The position numbers were made by a program, and so were the translations under genes. Below are positions 53,017 to 62,367 of a DNA stretch of 64,000 bases, in pieces. The first letter of the stretch is position 1. Every line of letters starts with the position of its first letter. The DNA lies in assembly GCA_964628465.1 (NCBI GenBank), contig CAZVOA010000002.1, positions 186,001 through 250,000 of the forward strand, given 5' to 3'. The notes beneath the pieces are model-generated. The model was not told the DNA's origin, did not search any database, and worked only from the letters and a program-made list of their open reading frames with translations. The stretch comes from JAFGPS01 sp964628465 (lineage in GTDB: Bacteria; Planctomycetota; Phycisphaerae; Sedimentisphaerales; Anaerobacaceae).

Positions 53017-53059
53017 ATTTCTAATCCGTAGGTCAGAGGTCCGAATCCTCTCGGGCGTA
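53017..53059 (+). repeat. Attachment core copy C
   Basis: Third exact 43-bp copy of the tRNA-Arg 3' end, preceded by GG as in copy A. It marks the right end of element 2 and return to core DNA. In the integrase frame the core here is followed after one codon by a stop (CCC TAA). Confidence 0.9.
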
Positions 53060-53144
53060 TTTTCCTTTTTTTTCTGCTAATTATCGTTTAATTCCGGCAT
53101 ATTTTTAGAACTTCAAATCAGTTTCAGGATTTTTCAGACAGCAT

Positions 53145-54566
53145 TTATTTTTTCAGCCATTTGTTAATAGCAGCCGCTGCAAGACGCCCTGTATTGATGG
53201 CGTGAACAACCAATGACGGACCTGAAATTGTATCCCCGGCAGCAAAAACCTGAGGATTACTGGTCTGATAGTTTAATGCAGATACATTTCCACGTGTATC
53301 AAGTTTTAAATTCATATCTTTGACAAGGCCTTCGTGTACAACGTGAACAAAACCAGTCGCAAGGATAACCAGGTCAACATCAAGTGAAAAATCTGTATTT
53401 GGAATTTCTTTTATTTGCCAATCATTACCTTTTTTATACCATTCGACTTCGCAGCCATTAAGTTTGTCAGCGATTATGCCCGCACCTCCGGTGAAAGATT
53501 TCGTGCTGATTGACCATCTTCTTTCACAACCCTCTTCATGAGATGAAGATGTTCGCATCACTCGCGGCCACATAGGCCATGGAGTATCGTCTGGCCTTGA
53601 TTCAGGCGGTTTGGGAAGAATTTCAAACTGGTATATTTTTTTCGCACCCTGACGTCGAGCCGTACCGACACAGTCACTGCCTGTATCGCCGCCGCCAATG
53701 ACCGCGACAACTTTATCTTTTGCCATTGAGTATTTACGTTCATCAAAAGACTCGGAAGCGTTAATCTTATTCTGAGTAGTGAGATATTCCATAGCGAAAA
53801 TTATATTCTCATAACCTCTTCCGGGAATATTTACATCTCGCGGCTGGCCTGCGCCCATTGTAAGGCAAATGCAATCAAACATTTTCTTAAGGTAATGAGC
53901 GGACAAATCTTCACCCGCAACTACACCTGTCTGGAATTGCACTCCTTCGGCACGAAGTTGATCGAGTCTTCTGTCGATAACACTTTTTTCGAGTTTGAAA
54001 TCAGGTACACCATAGCGCATTAAGCCGCCGATGTTGTCGTCTTTTTCAAAAACGACAACATTGTGTCCCGCACGGGCTAACTGCTGAGCCGCCGCCAGAC
54101 CGGCGGGGCCTGAACCAATAACCGCTATGCGTTTGCCGCTTTTTACTTCAGCAGGCTCAGGTTTAATCCAGCCTTTTTCAAACCCGCGCTCGACAATTTG
54201 ATATTCGATATGTCGTATCAGAACTGGATCGTCGCTTATTCCAAGCGTACACGCTGTTTCGCATGGAGCTGGACAAAGACGACCTGTAATTTCAGGAAAA
54301 TTATTTGTCGAATGCAGTAATTTACAAGCCTGCTCCCATCTATTTTTATAAATAAGCTCATTGAAATCAGGAATAAAATTTTGCAGCGGACATCCGGCAC
54401 CATGACAGAATGGTATGCCGCAATCCATACATCTTTTCGCCTGTTGATGAATCTGGTCCGGAGTCAAGGGGAGATTCAACTCCTTGAAATCAAGTATTCT
54501 TTCTTTGATTGGTCTATACCCAACATTTTGTCTTTTATATGAAAGAAAAGCTTTCGGTTCAGCCAT
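53145..54566 (-). CDS. gltD: Glutamate synthase small (beta) subunit
   Basis: 473 residues. The N-terminal region binds 4Fe-4S centres (CMDCGIPFCHGAGCP and CPAPCETAC). The FAD site is GSGPAGLAAAQQLARAG near residue 150 and the NADPH site is GGGDTGSDCVG near residue 292. It passes electrons from NADPH to the large subunit, which makes two glutamates from glutamine and 2-oxoglutarate. Its ATG overlaps the gltB stop by one base (TAATG), so it is coupled to gltB. Its stop is 86 bp from the island border, so insertion has replaced the original downstream flank. Confidence 0.96.
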   Translation of the reverse strand: MAEPKAFLSYKRQNVGYRPIKERILDFKELNLPLTPDQIHQQAKRCMDCGIPFCHGAGCPLQNFIPDFNELIYKNRWEQACKLLHSTNNFPEITGRLCPAPCETACTLGISDDPVLIRHIEYQIVERGFEKGWIKPEPAEVKSGKRIAVIGSGPAGLAAAQQLARAGHNVVVFEKDDNIGGLMRYGVPDFKLEKSVIDRRLDQLRAEGVQFQTGVVAGEDLSAHYLKKMFDCICLTMGAGQPRDVNIPGRGYENIIFAMEYLTTQNKINASESFDERKYSMAKDKVVAVIGGGDTGSDCVGTARRQGAKKIYQFEILPKPPESRPDDTPWPMWPRVMRTSSSHEEGCERRWSISTKSFTGGAGIIADKLNGCEVEWYKKGNDWQIKEIPNTDFSLDVDLVILATGFVHVVHEGLVKDMNLKLDTRGNVSALNYQTSNPQVFAAGDTISGPSLVVHAINTGRLAAAAINKWLKK

Positions 54567-57500
54567 TAGAAAACCTCCTCAGTTGCGGGTGTTGTTTCAG
54601 TGTCACGCTGTTCCGCGGCACGCATTTTTTCCAGCGCTTTTCGATAATCTATCGGAACTACTTTTACAAATTTTCCCGCCATGTCGTTCCATGAATTCAG
54701 GATTTGTTTTGCTCGTTCACTTTCGGTCCATTTAAGATGCCGCTCGATAAGATTTTTCAGAATTTTCTTGTCGTTCTCTTTCCAGACACTTTCAAGCTCA
54801 ACCATATCGAGATTACATAAAGTATCGAACAATTGCATTTCATCAAGTACGTATGCGATACCGCCGCTCATACCAGCCGCGAAATTGCAGCCAGTCTGAC
54901 CAAGAACAACAATTGTTCCGCCGGTCATGTACTCACAGCCGTGATCGCCAAGACCCTCGACTACTGCGGTTGCACCACTATTACGAACAGCGAATCGTTC
55001 ACCCGCGATTCCGTTTATAAAAACTTCTCCAGATGTCGCGCCATACAAAAGTGTATTACCCGCGATAATATTTTTATGAGCCGGGAAAGTCGAATTCGGC
55101 GGATTTTCCACGACAATTCTACCACCGGATAGGCTCTTTCCAAGGTAGTCATTGCAGTCACCTATTAATTTAAGTGTCACTCCAGGAACAAGGAAAGCGC
55201 CGAAACTCTGACCGGCGGAACCATTAAAAGTAATTTCAATAGTCCCGTCAGGCAAACCTTCCTGCCCATATTTTTTTACAATATGATTACTCAGAATTGC
55301 CCCTACCGTTCTATTTGTATTTCGTATCGGCATTTCAAGAGTTACTTTCTTTTTATTTTCAATCGCTGATTTCAATTTTTCCAAAATCTGCCAGTCGATA
55401 TGGTCATTAATTTTTACGGCCTGCTGCGAAGTCAGGTGAATCGCATTAGTATCAGAATAAAGCGGTTTTTTGAAAATTGCCGAAAGGTCAATTCCTTTGC
55501 TCTTCCAGTTTTCAATTGCTTTATCGGAATTAAGATATTCAACTCTTCCGACCATATCTTCGACTCTTCTAAAGCCGAGTTTTGCCATAATCTGCCTGAG
55601 TTCTTCGGCAATAAAGAACATGAATCGCTGTATATATTCAGGTTTGCCTTTGAATCTCGCTCTAAGCTCAGCGTCCTGAGTCGCGATTCCAAAAGCACAT
55701 GCGCCTTCGTGACATTTTCTGAGCAAAGTACAGCCAAGTGTCACCAGTACTGATGTTCCGAATCCGAACTGTTCGGCACCGAGTAAGGCGGCTATCGCAA
55801 CATCACGCCCTGTTTTTAACTGGCCGTCAGTTTGAACTCTTATTCGATTTCTCAGGCCGTTCATTACGAGTACCTGTTGAGTTTCCGCCAGGCCAAGTTC
55901 CCAGGGACATCCTGCGTGTTTGATTGACGAAAGCGGGCTTGCGCCTGTTCCGCCATCGTGGCCGCTTATAAGAACTTCGTCCGCATTGCCTTTTGCAACA
56001 CCGGCGGCAATAGTACCGACTCCGACTTCCGCGACAAGTTTTACTGAAACTTTCACGCCCGGATTACTGCATTTCAAATCATATATCAATTGCGCCAAAT
56101 CCTCGATAGAGTAAATATCATGATGAGGCGGAGGAGAAATCAATGTCACCCCGAGCGTAGAAAATCGAAGCTTGGCAATTTCCTCAGTGACTTTATGTCC
56201 GGGAAGTTGGCCGCCTTCGCCTGGTTTTGCGCCCTGTGCTATTTTAATTTGAAGCTCTTTGGCATTAGCAACATAATTCGCAGTGACACCAAATCTTGCG
56301 CTTGCAATCTGTTTTATCGCAGAGTTTTTTGAATCACCGTTTGGTTCGGGAATATAACGTTTAGGGTCTTCGCCGCCTTCGCCGGTATTGCTCATTCCAC
56401 CGATACGGTTCATCGCAATGGCCATACATTCGTGAGCTTCTTTGCTAATCGAACCATGACTCATTGCTCCGGTACAGAATCTTTTAACGATTTCCGAAGC
56501 AGGTTCAACTTCTTCGATAGGAACAGATTTAGCCGGTACGAATTCGAATAGGCCGCGAAGTGTACATAAATGTTTAGACTGGTCGTTTATTTCTTTAGCA
56601 TATTCTTCATATGCTTTTGCGTCGTTATTTTTTATAGCATGCTGCAGCTTTGAAACTGATGTAGGATTCCAGAGATGATATTCACCTTTATGTCTGAAAT
56701 GATATTCTCCGCCAAAATCAAGATCAAGCACCCCAGCGGGGCGCTGCTCAAATGCGGATTTTTGACGTGCTATTACTTCAGCGGCAATCTCTTTAAGTCC
56801 TATACCTTCAATTCGTGAACTTGTCCCTGTAAAGTATTCATTAATTACCTCATGATTCAATCCTATAGCTTCAAAAAGCTGCGCTCCGGCATAGCTTCGC
56901 AAAGTGGAAATACCCATTTTGCTCATTGTCTTGAGGATACCTTTTTTAATCGCTGCTATGTAATTGTCCGCAATCTGAATTGTATCAAGATTCGCAGGAA
57001 CTTCTTCAATATTTTGAAGTTCATCGAGCGACTCAAAAGCCATATAAGGATTTATTCCATTCGCTCCGTAACCGCATAAGAGACAAAAGTGCATAACTTC
57101 TCTCGGCTCGCCGCTTTCGATAATAAGTCCCGCTTCACCCCGCAGGCCTCTTTTAAGTAAACCATGATGTACCGCCGCGGTCGCCAGGAGAGATGGTATA
57201 GGAGCTTGTATAGGATTAACTCCTTTATCGCTTATGATTACAAGCGAAGCTCCGTTTTTAATTGCGTTTTCTACATTGTTTATTAATAAGTCCAATCCCA
57301 GCCTCAGACTTTCCGCCGGATCAGGTACATCCGTATCAAAAAAAGCTGAAACAGTTTCTACCTTAAAATCAGGCTTGCTTGCCGACCTGAGCCTCTTAAT
57401 GTCCTCATTCGTGAGAATAGGATGCGGCAGTTTAAGCTGTCTGCAATGTTCAGGAGTTTCTCCTAACAGATTTCTTCTTTTGCCGGTAAAAGTCATAAGG

Positions 57501-59116
57501 CTCATAACAAGACCTTCACGAAGAGGATCAATTGGAGGATTAGTCACCTGGGCGAATAATTGTTTAAAATAATTGAATAATAATTTCGGTTTTTCGGATA
57601 GAACCGCCAGTGGAGTATCATTACCCATAGAACCGACCGGCTCCTGGCCATTAATAGCCATAGGCGCCAAAATCATTTTGAGTTCTTCACGTGTATAACC
57701 GAACATTTTCATTCTTTGAGCGATAGTATTCGAATCACTTTCAACGAGATCCGGCGCATCAAATAAGCCGCGAAGCTCAATGCGATTTTCATGCAGCCAT
57801 CTTCTATATGGTTTTTGCCTGACTATTTTTCCTTTGATTTCATTATCTGAAACTTCACGCTGCTGCGTAGTATCGACGAGAAACATGTGTCCTGGTCTGA
57901 GGCGTCCTTTTTTGCGAATTTTTTCAGGAGGAAATTCTACTACGCCTGTTTCGCTTGCGATAATAGCCAAACCGTCTGTAGTAACAAGATACCTGCATGG
58001 CCTCAAACCGTTACGGTCAAGTGTACCTCCAATCAGATTGCCGTCGGTAAATACCATAGCCGCCGGACCGTCCCATGGCTCCATTATAGACGAGTGGTAT
58101 TCGTAAAATGCGCGTTTGTCTGTACTGATATGATACTTCGCTCCGAAAGCTTCAGGAATCATCATCATCATGGAATGCGGCATGCTTCTGCCTGCGCGTA
58201 CAAGCAGTTCAAGTGCGCTGTCAAAACACGCGGAATCACTCATTTCAGGTTTAAGAATGGGCAATACGTCTTTGAGATTGTCTTTGAGGATGTCACTCGC
58301 CATAATATTTTCGCGGGCTTTCATCCAGTTACGATTGCCGCTCAGTGTGTTTATTTCTCCGTTATGAGCAATACATCTAAACGGCTGCGCAAGGCGCCAG
58401 TTCGGAAATGTATTTGTACTGTAACGCTGATGAACTATTGCCAACGCCGATGTAAGACGTTCATCAGCAAGGTCGGGATAATAATCGAACAATTGCCAGG
58501 CCATGAACATTCCTTTGTAGCAGATTGTTCTGCATGATAATGAAACTACATAAAAGTCATCAGCTTCTTCGCCAAATTTCTCCCTAACTAAATTTTCGGC
58601 TCTCCCGCGAGCGAGATATAGTTGTTTTTCCAGAACTTCATCTTTATTACCTGCTCCATCCACAAATAATTGCCTTATCGAAGGTTCTGCTTCGAGAGCA
58701 AGTTTTCCAAGACATTGAGGTGAGGCAGGAACATCACGCCAACCCAGAATTTTCATGCCGTAATGATTTATTGAAGCTTCGAGTATTTCATCACATTTTT
58801 TTCTTAGTTCAGTGTTTTTCGATCCAAAAATCATTCCAACACCGTACTGTGCTTTTGGCGGCAACTTAAACCCAATTTTCTCTGCTTGTGCAGTGAAGAA
58901 TTCGTGTGGGATTTGAAAAAGAATTCCGGCTCCATCTCCAGTGATTTCATCAGCACCAGCCGCCCCGCGATGATGAAGATTCAGAAGTATCTGTTTGCCG
59001 TATTCAATAATTGCATGTTCCTTTTTACCTGAAATGTTCACAACCGCGCCGATACCGCAGGCGTCATGCTCATTTTGCGTATTATATAGACCGTAATTTT
59101 TCAATTTCTTTTCCAT
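54566..59116 (-). CDS. gltB: Glutamate synthase large (alpha) subunit
   Basis: 1516 residues, the standard length. After a 19-residue propeptide, Cys20 (EHDACGIGAVV) becomes the N-terminal nucleophile of the class II glutamine amidotransferase domain. The central and FMN-binding synthase domains follow (GEGGEDPKRY, PGEGGQLPGHKV, SGHDGGTGASPLSSIKHAG), with the 3Fe-4S cysteines in CTLLRKCHEGACAFG near residue 1140. The C-terminal GXGXG beta-helix completes the channel. It is transcribed with gltD. The upstream region shows no obvious sigma-54 promoter, unlike glnN and amtB. Confidence 0.97.
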   Translation of the reverse strand: MEKKLKNYGLYNTQNEHDACGIGAVVNISGKKEHAIIEYGKQILLNLHHRGAAGADEITGDGAGILFQIPHEFFTAQAEKIGFKLPPKAQYGVGMIFGSKNTELRKKCDEILEASINHYGMKILGWRDVPASPQCLGKLALEAEPSIRQLFVDGAGNKDEVLEKQLYLARGRAENLVREKFGEEADDFYVVSLSCRTICYKGMFMAWQLFDYYPDLADERLTSALAIVHQRYSTNTFPNWRLAQPFRCIAHNGEINTLSGNRNWMKARENIMASDILKDNLKDVLPILKPEMSDSACFDSALELLVRAGRSMPHSMMMMIPEAFGAKYHISTDKRAFYEYHSSIMEPWDGPAAMVFTDGNLIGGTLDRNGLRPCRYLVTTDGLAIIASETGVVEFPPEKIRKKGRLRPGHMFLVDTTQQREVSDNEIKGKIVRQKPYRRWLHENRIELRGLFDAPDLVESDSNTIAQRMKMFGYTREELKMILAPMAINGQEPVGSMGNDTPLAVLSEKPKLLFNYFKQLFAQVTNPPIDPLREGLVMSLMTFTGKRRNLLGETPEHCRQLKLPHPILTNEDIKRLRSASKPDFKVETVSAFFDTDVPDPAESLRLGLDLLINNVENAIKNGASLVIISDKGVNPIQAPIPSLLATAAVHHGLLKRGLRGEAGLIIESGEPREVMHFCLLCGYGANGINPYMAFESLDELQNIEEVPANLDTIQIADNYIAAIKKGILKTMSKMGISTLRSYAGAQLFEAIGLNHEVINEYFTGTSSRIEGIGLKEIAAEVIARQKSAFEQRPAGVLDLDFGGEYHFRHKGEYHLWNPTSVSKLQHAIKNNDAKAYEEYAKEINDQSKHLCTLRGLFEFVPAKSVPIEEVEPASEIVKRFCTGAMSHGSISKEAHECMAIAMNRIGGMSNTGEGGEDPKRYIPEPNGDSKNSAIKQIASARFGVTANYVANAKELQIKIAQGAKPGEGGQLPGHKVTEEIAKLRFSTLGVTLISPPPHHDIYSIEDLAQLIYDLKCSNPGVKVSVKLVAEVGVGTIAAGVAKGNADEVLISGHDGGTGASPLSSIKHAGCPWELGLAETQQVLVMNGLRNRIRVQTDGQLKTGRDVAIAALLGAEQFGFGTSVLVTLGCTLLRKCHEGACAFGIATQDAELRARFKGKPEYIQRFMFFIAEELRQIMAKLGFRRVEDMVGRVEYLNSDKAIENWKSKGIDLSAIFKKPLYSDTNAIHLTSQQAVKINDHIDWQILEKLKSAIENKKKVTLEMPIRNTNRTVGAILSNHIVKKYGQEGLPDGTIEITFNGSAGQSFGAFLVPGVTLKLIGDCNDYLGKSLSGGRIVVENPPNSTFPAHKNIIAGNTLLYGATSGEVFINGIAGERFAVRNSGATAVVEGLGDHGCEYMTGGTIVVLGQTGCNFAAGMSGGIAYVLDEMQLFDTLCNLDMVELESVWKENDKKILKNLIERHLKWTESERAKQILNSWNDMAGKFVKVVPIDYRKALEKMRAAEQRDTETTPATEEVF

Positions 59117-59506
59117 TATTTTTGCATTTTATTTTAAGATACTTTTTTGTCGTAATTAACTCTCTGACATTACACTTATTTCAGATAAGCCTTTTATTAT
59201 ACGATGAATTCGCAATAATTATCAAGATGTTATTCTAATATTAAATATAAGCAATGATTATAATACCAGTAAGCCGCGGTATTAGAACATTTTTGTTGTA
59301 TTAAATAAAAAATATTGTATGATTCAAAAGGAAAAGGCCTGCAGAGGAAGCAATTCTTCGTAAAGAACTGTTTCTTGCAAGCCTCAACCATTATCCAGAG
59401 CTTATTGAAACTTAATAGTTCTGAGTTCTCAGTACAAAGTACTATGAACTGTATATTATTTTGTACTCCATACTCGGAACTATGTACTAATTTTTCATCT
59501 TATCGC
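59117..59506. other. Intergenic region between gltB and glnN
   Basis: It should contain the gltB promoter (minus strand, right of 59116) and the 3' end of glnN. A degenerate heptanucleotide repeat at 59417-59492 is the only structured element seen. Confidence 0.45.
59417..59492. repeat. Degenerate heptanucleotide repeat
   Basis: Eleven consecutive 7-mers can be read: AGTTCTG, AGTTCTC, AGTACAA, AGTACTA, TGAACTG, then two AT-rich units, and CTCCATA, CTCGGAA, CTATGTA, CTAATTT. The right half is roughly complementary to the left half, so the array could fold back on itself. It lies just beyond the glnN stop codon. Confidence 0.4.
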
Positions 59507-61612
59507 TTATTTCCCAAAAAGCATCTCGGCATATGATGGCAAAGGCCACAGTGTGGAATCTGTAATAGTTTCCAGTTCATCTGCTACCTTACGCAAATTA
59601 TTCATAGCCGGTACAATATTATCCCTTGAGAATCTCGCCATTTTAACAACATCAGATATCTTAGCCTTGCTAACTTCCTGCTCGAGCATAGCAATATTTT
59701 TATTCAGAGTTGTAACCAATCCACAATATTTCTCAAGAAGTTCTTTTTGCGAAGCAGAATCGGTACCTGCTGAACTTACCGCTCCCACAGCTCCCGCCAA
59801 AACAGATGAATATTTGATACATGCCGGAAGTATCTGTCGTTTGGCTATGGAAAGCATTGTCATAGCTTCGATATTAATTGACTTGATATAATTCTCAAAC
59901 AGAATATCCGCTCTTGCGTGTAATTCTTCTTTTGTCAAAACTCCATGCTTCTTGAATAAGGCAACGTTTTCCTTATCCAGAATTGTCTCAAGAGAAGCTA
60001 CTGTTGAGCGAATATTGGGAAGCCCGCGTTTTTCTGCTTCGGCAACCCAGTCTTCTGTATAGTTGTCACCATTATAGAGAATCTTTTTATGATCATTTGC
60101 TATCTGTTTCAAAATGTCTTGAGCTTTAGCTTCTACATTTGAGCCCTTTTCCAATTCATCCGCAATTTCACAAAGAATATCAGCAACCATTGTATTTAAC
60201 GTAAACATTGGTCCAGCAGTAGATTGTGTCGAACCAACCATTCTGAATTCGAATTTGTTACCTGTAAAGGCAAACGGGGAAGTTCTATTCCTATCCGTAT
60301 TATCCTTTGGAAGAGGAGGAAGTGTAGATACACCAAGTTTCAACTCTCCACCCTTCTTTGATGATTTCGCTTTTCCTGTTGCCAACTGCTCAAAAATATC
60401 TGTGAGCTGTTCACCAAGGAATATCGAAACAATAGCCGGAGGCGCTTCATTTGCCCCAAGACGATGATCATTTCCTGTATTTGCAACACTTGCTCGAAGA
60501 AGTTTCGAATATTTATCGACAGCTTTAATTACCGCGCAAAGCATAACAAGAAATACCATATTATCATGCGGCGTCTTACCTGGATCGAGAAGGTTAATGC
60601 CATCGTCTGTCACCATGCTCCAGTTGTTGTGCTTTCCTGAACCGTTAACGCCGGCAAATGGCTTTTCATGCAGGAGACATACAAAGTTATGTCTCATCGC
60701 GACTTTCCTCATGGTTTCCATCGTTATCTGATTGTGGTCGGTGGCTACATTGACTGTCGCGAAAACCGGAGCCAGTTCATACTGAGCAGGCGCAACTTCA
60801 TTATGTTGTGTCTTGGCTGAAACTCCCAATTTCCATAACTCAACATTAAGTTCGTGCATAAACGAAGCGATTCTTTCATGAATTGCTCCGAAATAATGGT
60901 CTTCCATTTCCTGACCTCTTGGCGAAGGCGCACCAAAAAGAGTTCTTCCAGCCAGAATAAGGTCGAGCCTTTTATTATAATACATTTTATCGATCAGGAA
61001 ATATTCCTGTTCCGGTCCGAGAGTAGCCGTGACACGCTTTGAAGTAGTATTACCCAAAGCTTTAAGAACACGAACCGCCTGAGTATTCAATGCGTCCATA
61101 GAACGAAGCAATGGCGTTTTCTTATCAAGGGCATGACCAACATAAGAACAAAAAGCACTCGGTATGAACAATGCTATGTTACCACCATCCTTCTTAATAA
61201 AAACTGGTGATGTACAATCCCATGCTGTATAACCACGTGCTTCAAATGTAGCTCTCAAACCGCCGGAAGGAAAAGATGAAGCATCAGGTTCACCCTGATA
61301 AAGTTCTTTTCCGCTGAACTCCATAATTGTCGTACCCTGTGAAGTTGGAGAAATAAAAGAGTCATGCTTTTCTGCTGTGGTACCAGTCATCGGCTGGAAC
61401 CAGTGACAATAGTGTGTCGCACCCTTTTCAATCGCCCAGTCTTTCATTGCGTTGGCAATAACATTCGCTATGGATGGATCAAGCGTTTCGTTATTGTCTA
61501 ATGACTTCTTTAAAGACTTATATACATCTTTCGGAAGACGCTCACGCATCACTATATCATTAAAAACATTTGAACCAAATACGCTTGGAACAGAATCACA
61601 TGAATTACTCAT
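59507..61612 (-). CDS. glnN: Glutamine synthetase type III
   Basis: 701 residues, matching the roughly 700-residue GSIII class rather than GSI (about 470). ATP-dependent amidation of glutamate. Visible GSIII features are the N-terminal extension with FGSNVFND, GPEQEYFLIDK, HNEVAPAQYELAPVF, NGSGKHNNWSM, NDHRLGANEAPPAIVS (R of the active site) and FRMVGSTQSTAGP. The ADP-dependent adenylylation loop of GSI is absent, so control is probably at transcription. AGGAG precedes the ATG. A sigma-54 promoter lies 167-183 bp upstream, tying it to the amtB-glnK operon. Confidence 0.96.
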   Translation of the reverse strand: MSNSCDSVPSVFGSNVFNDIVMRERLPKDVYKSLKKSLDNNETLDPSIANVIANAMKDWAIEKGATHYCHWFQPMTGTTAEKHDSFISPTSQGTTIMEFSGKELYQGEPDASSFPSGGLRATFEARGYTAWDCTSPVFIKKDGGNIALFIPSAFCSYVGHALDKKTPLLRSMDALNTQAVRVLKALGNTTSKRVTATLGPEQEYFLIDKMYYNKRLDLILAGRTLFGAPSPRGQEMEDHYFGAIHERIASFMHELNVELWKLGVSAKTQHNEVAPAQYELAPVFATVNVATDHNQITMETMRKVAMRHNFVCLLHEKPFAGVNGSGKHNNWSMVTDDGINLLDPGKTPHDNMVFLVMLCAVIKAVDKYSKLLRASVANTGNDHRLGANEAPPAIVSIFLGEQLTDIFEQLATGKAKSSKKGGELKLGVSTLPPLPKDNTDRNRTSPFAFTGNKFEFRMVGSTQSTAGPMFTLNTMVADILCEIADELEKGSNVEAKAQDILKQIANDHKKILYNGDNYTEDWVAEAEKRGLPNIRSTVASLETILDKENVALFKKHGVLTKEELHARADILFENYIKSINIEAMTMLSIAKRQILPACIKYSSVLAGAVGAVSSAGTDSASQKELLEKYCGLVTTLNKNIAMLEQEVSKAKISDVVKMARFSRDNIVPAMNNLRKVADELETITDSTLWPLPSYAEMLFGK

Positions 61613-61778
61613 TTTTTACTACTCCTAAAATAGCTCCAGATAATTTTTTTTATACACATAATATTTTATTAGTCTTTTCTACTTATTACCAGTTTTCATT
61701 ACTCATATATCTATAATAGTTTGGCGGTCCTCACAAAATTTGTTTAGACTTTACATGCCATAATAACATTTTATTCAT

Positions 61779-61795
61779 TGCAATTTATGTGCCAA
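61779..61795 (-). promoter_or_regulatory. Sigma-54 promoter of glnN
   Basis: On the minus strand TTGGCACATAAATTGCA places GG and GC exactly 10 nt apart, the -24/-12 arrangement required by RpoN, with the full TGGCAC and TTGCA boxes. Predicted start of transcription is near 61768, leaving a leader of about 155 nt. Confidence 0.82.
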
Positions 61796-61878
61796 AAAAT
61801 GAATATCAGTATATTCCTTCATAACTATTGTATTTACAGAAAGATATGAACATTAACCTATTTGTCACATTTTATTAA

Positions 61879-61900
61879 TATGCTACATAATTGTAGCATA
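61879..61900. promoter_or_regulatory. Palindrome upstream of the glnN sigma-54 promoter
   Basis: Perfect 9-bp dyad TATGCTACA-TAAT-TGTAGCATA, about 85-105 bp upstream of the -24 box, the normal distance for an enhancer-binding activator such as NtrC. The TGTAGCATA half also occurs at 63967-63975 upstream of amtB. Confidence 0.6.
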
Positions 61901-62007
61901 CACCTAATTCGCAACATATATGTCTTATATTAAAATATAATTACAAAAGAGCAACTTAATTTAATTTTTGCTTTATTATGGTAAAAAACAAATACCTTAA
62001 TACTTTT

Positions 62008-62349
62008 TTATCCAATCGCAACAGAACCGGTTTCACCAGTTCTAATCCTGATACATTCGTCTAAATCCATAACAAAAATCTTACCATCACCGATATTACC
62101 TGACTTCGCCCCGGTAACAATCGCATCAACAGCGGCTTTAACATATTCGTCATTTACCGCAATTTCAACTTTTACTTTTCTGAGCAAATTCCCAGGTTCT
62201 TTGTGACTTCTATACACTTCAGCCACACCTTGCTGCCTGCCCCTGCCGATGACGCTCGAAACCGTCACCAGGTGAATTTCTTTTTCTTCCAATTTCTCAA
62301 GCACATCATCGAGACGGTCAGGCTGAATTATACCAATTATATATTTCAT
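62008..62349 (-). CDS. glnK: PII nitrogen regulatory protein (GlnK/GlnB family)
   Basis: 113 residues with the PII ferredoxin-like fold (MKYIIGIIQPDRLDDVLEKL; TGAKSGNIGDGKIFV as the B loop). The T loop reads GRGRQQGVAEVYRSHKEPGN: Tyr46 is kept but position 51, the uridylylated Tyr of enterobacterial PII, is Glu. Control by UTase at Tyr51 is therefore not possible, and signalling must rely on ATP/ADP/2-oxoglutarate or another modification. It follows amtB by 18 bp, the usual order for a PII that plugs the ammonium channel. Confidence 0.94.
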   Translation of the reverse strand: MKYIIGIIQPDRLDDVLEKLEEKEIHLVTVSSVIGRGRQQGVAEVYRSHKEPGNLLRKVKVEIAVNDEYVKAAVDAIVTGAKSGNIGDGKIFVMDLDECIRIRTGETGSVAIG

Positions 62350-62367
62350 AAGATTTTTCTTTCTATG

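Larger units (their letters stand above)
19060..53059. mobile_element. Genomic island 2 (34 kb catabolic element without integrase)
   Basis: Bounded by attachment copies B and C. Contents are a decayed reverse-transcriptase relic, a self-contained sugar and polysaccharide regulon with its own regulator, and no integrase, replication or conjugation gene. It may be non-autonomous and moved by element 1's integrase acting on identical cores, or it may have lost its integrase from the left end. Confidence 0.7.
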
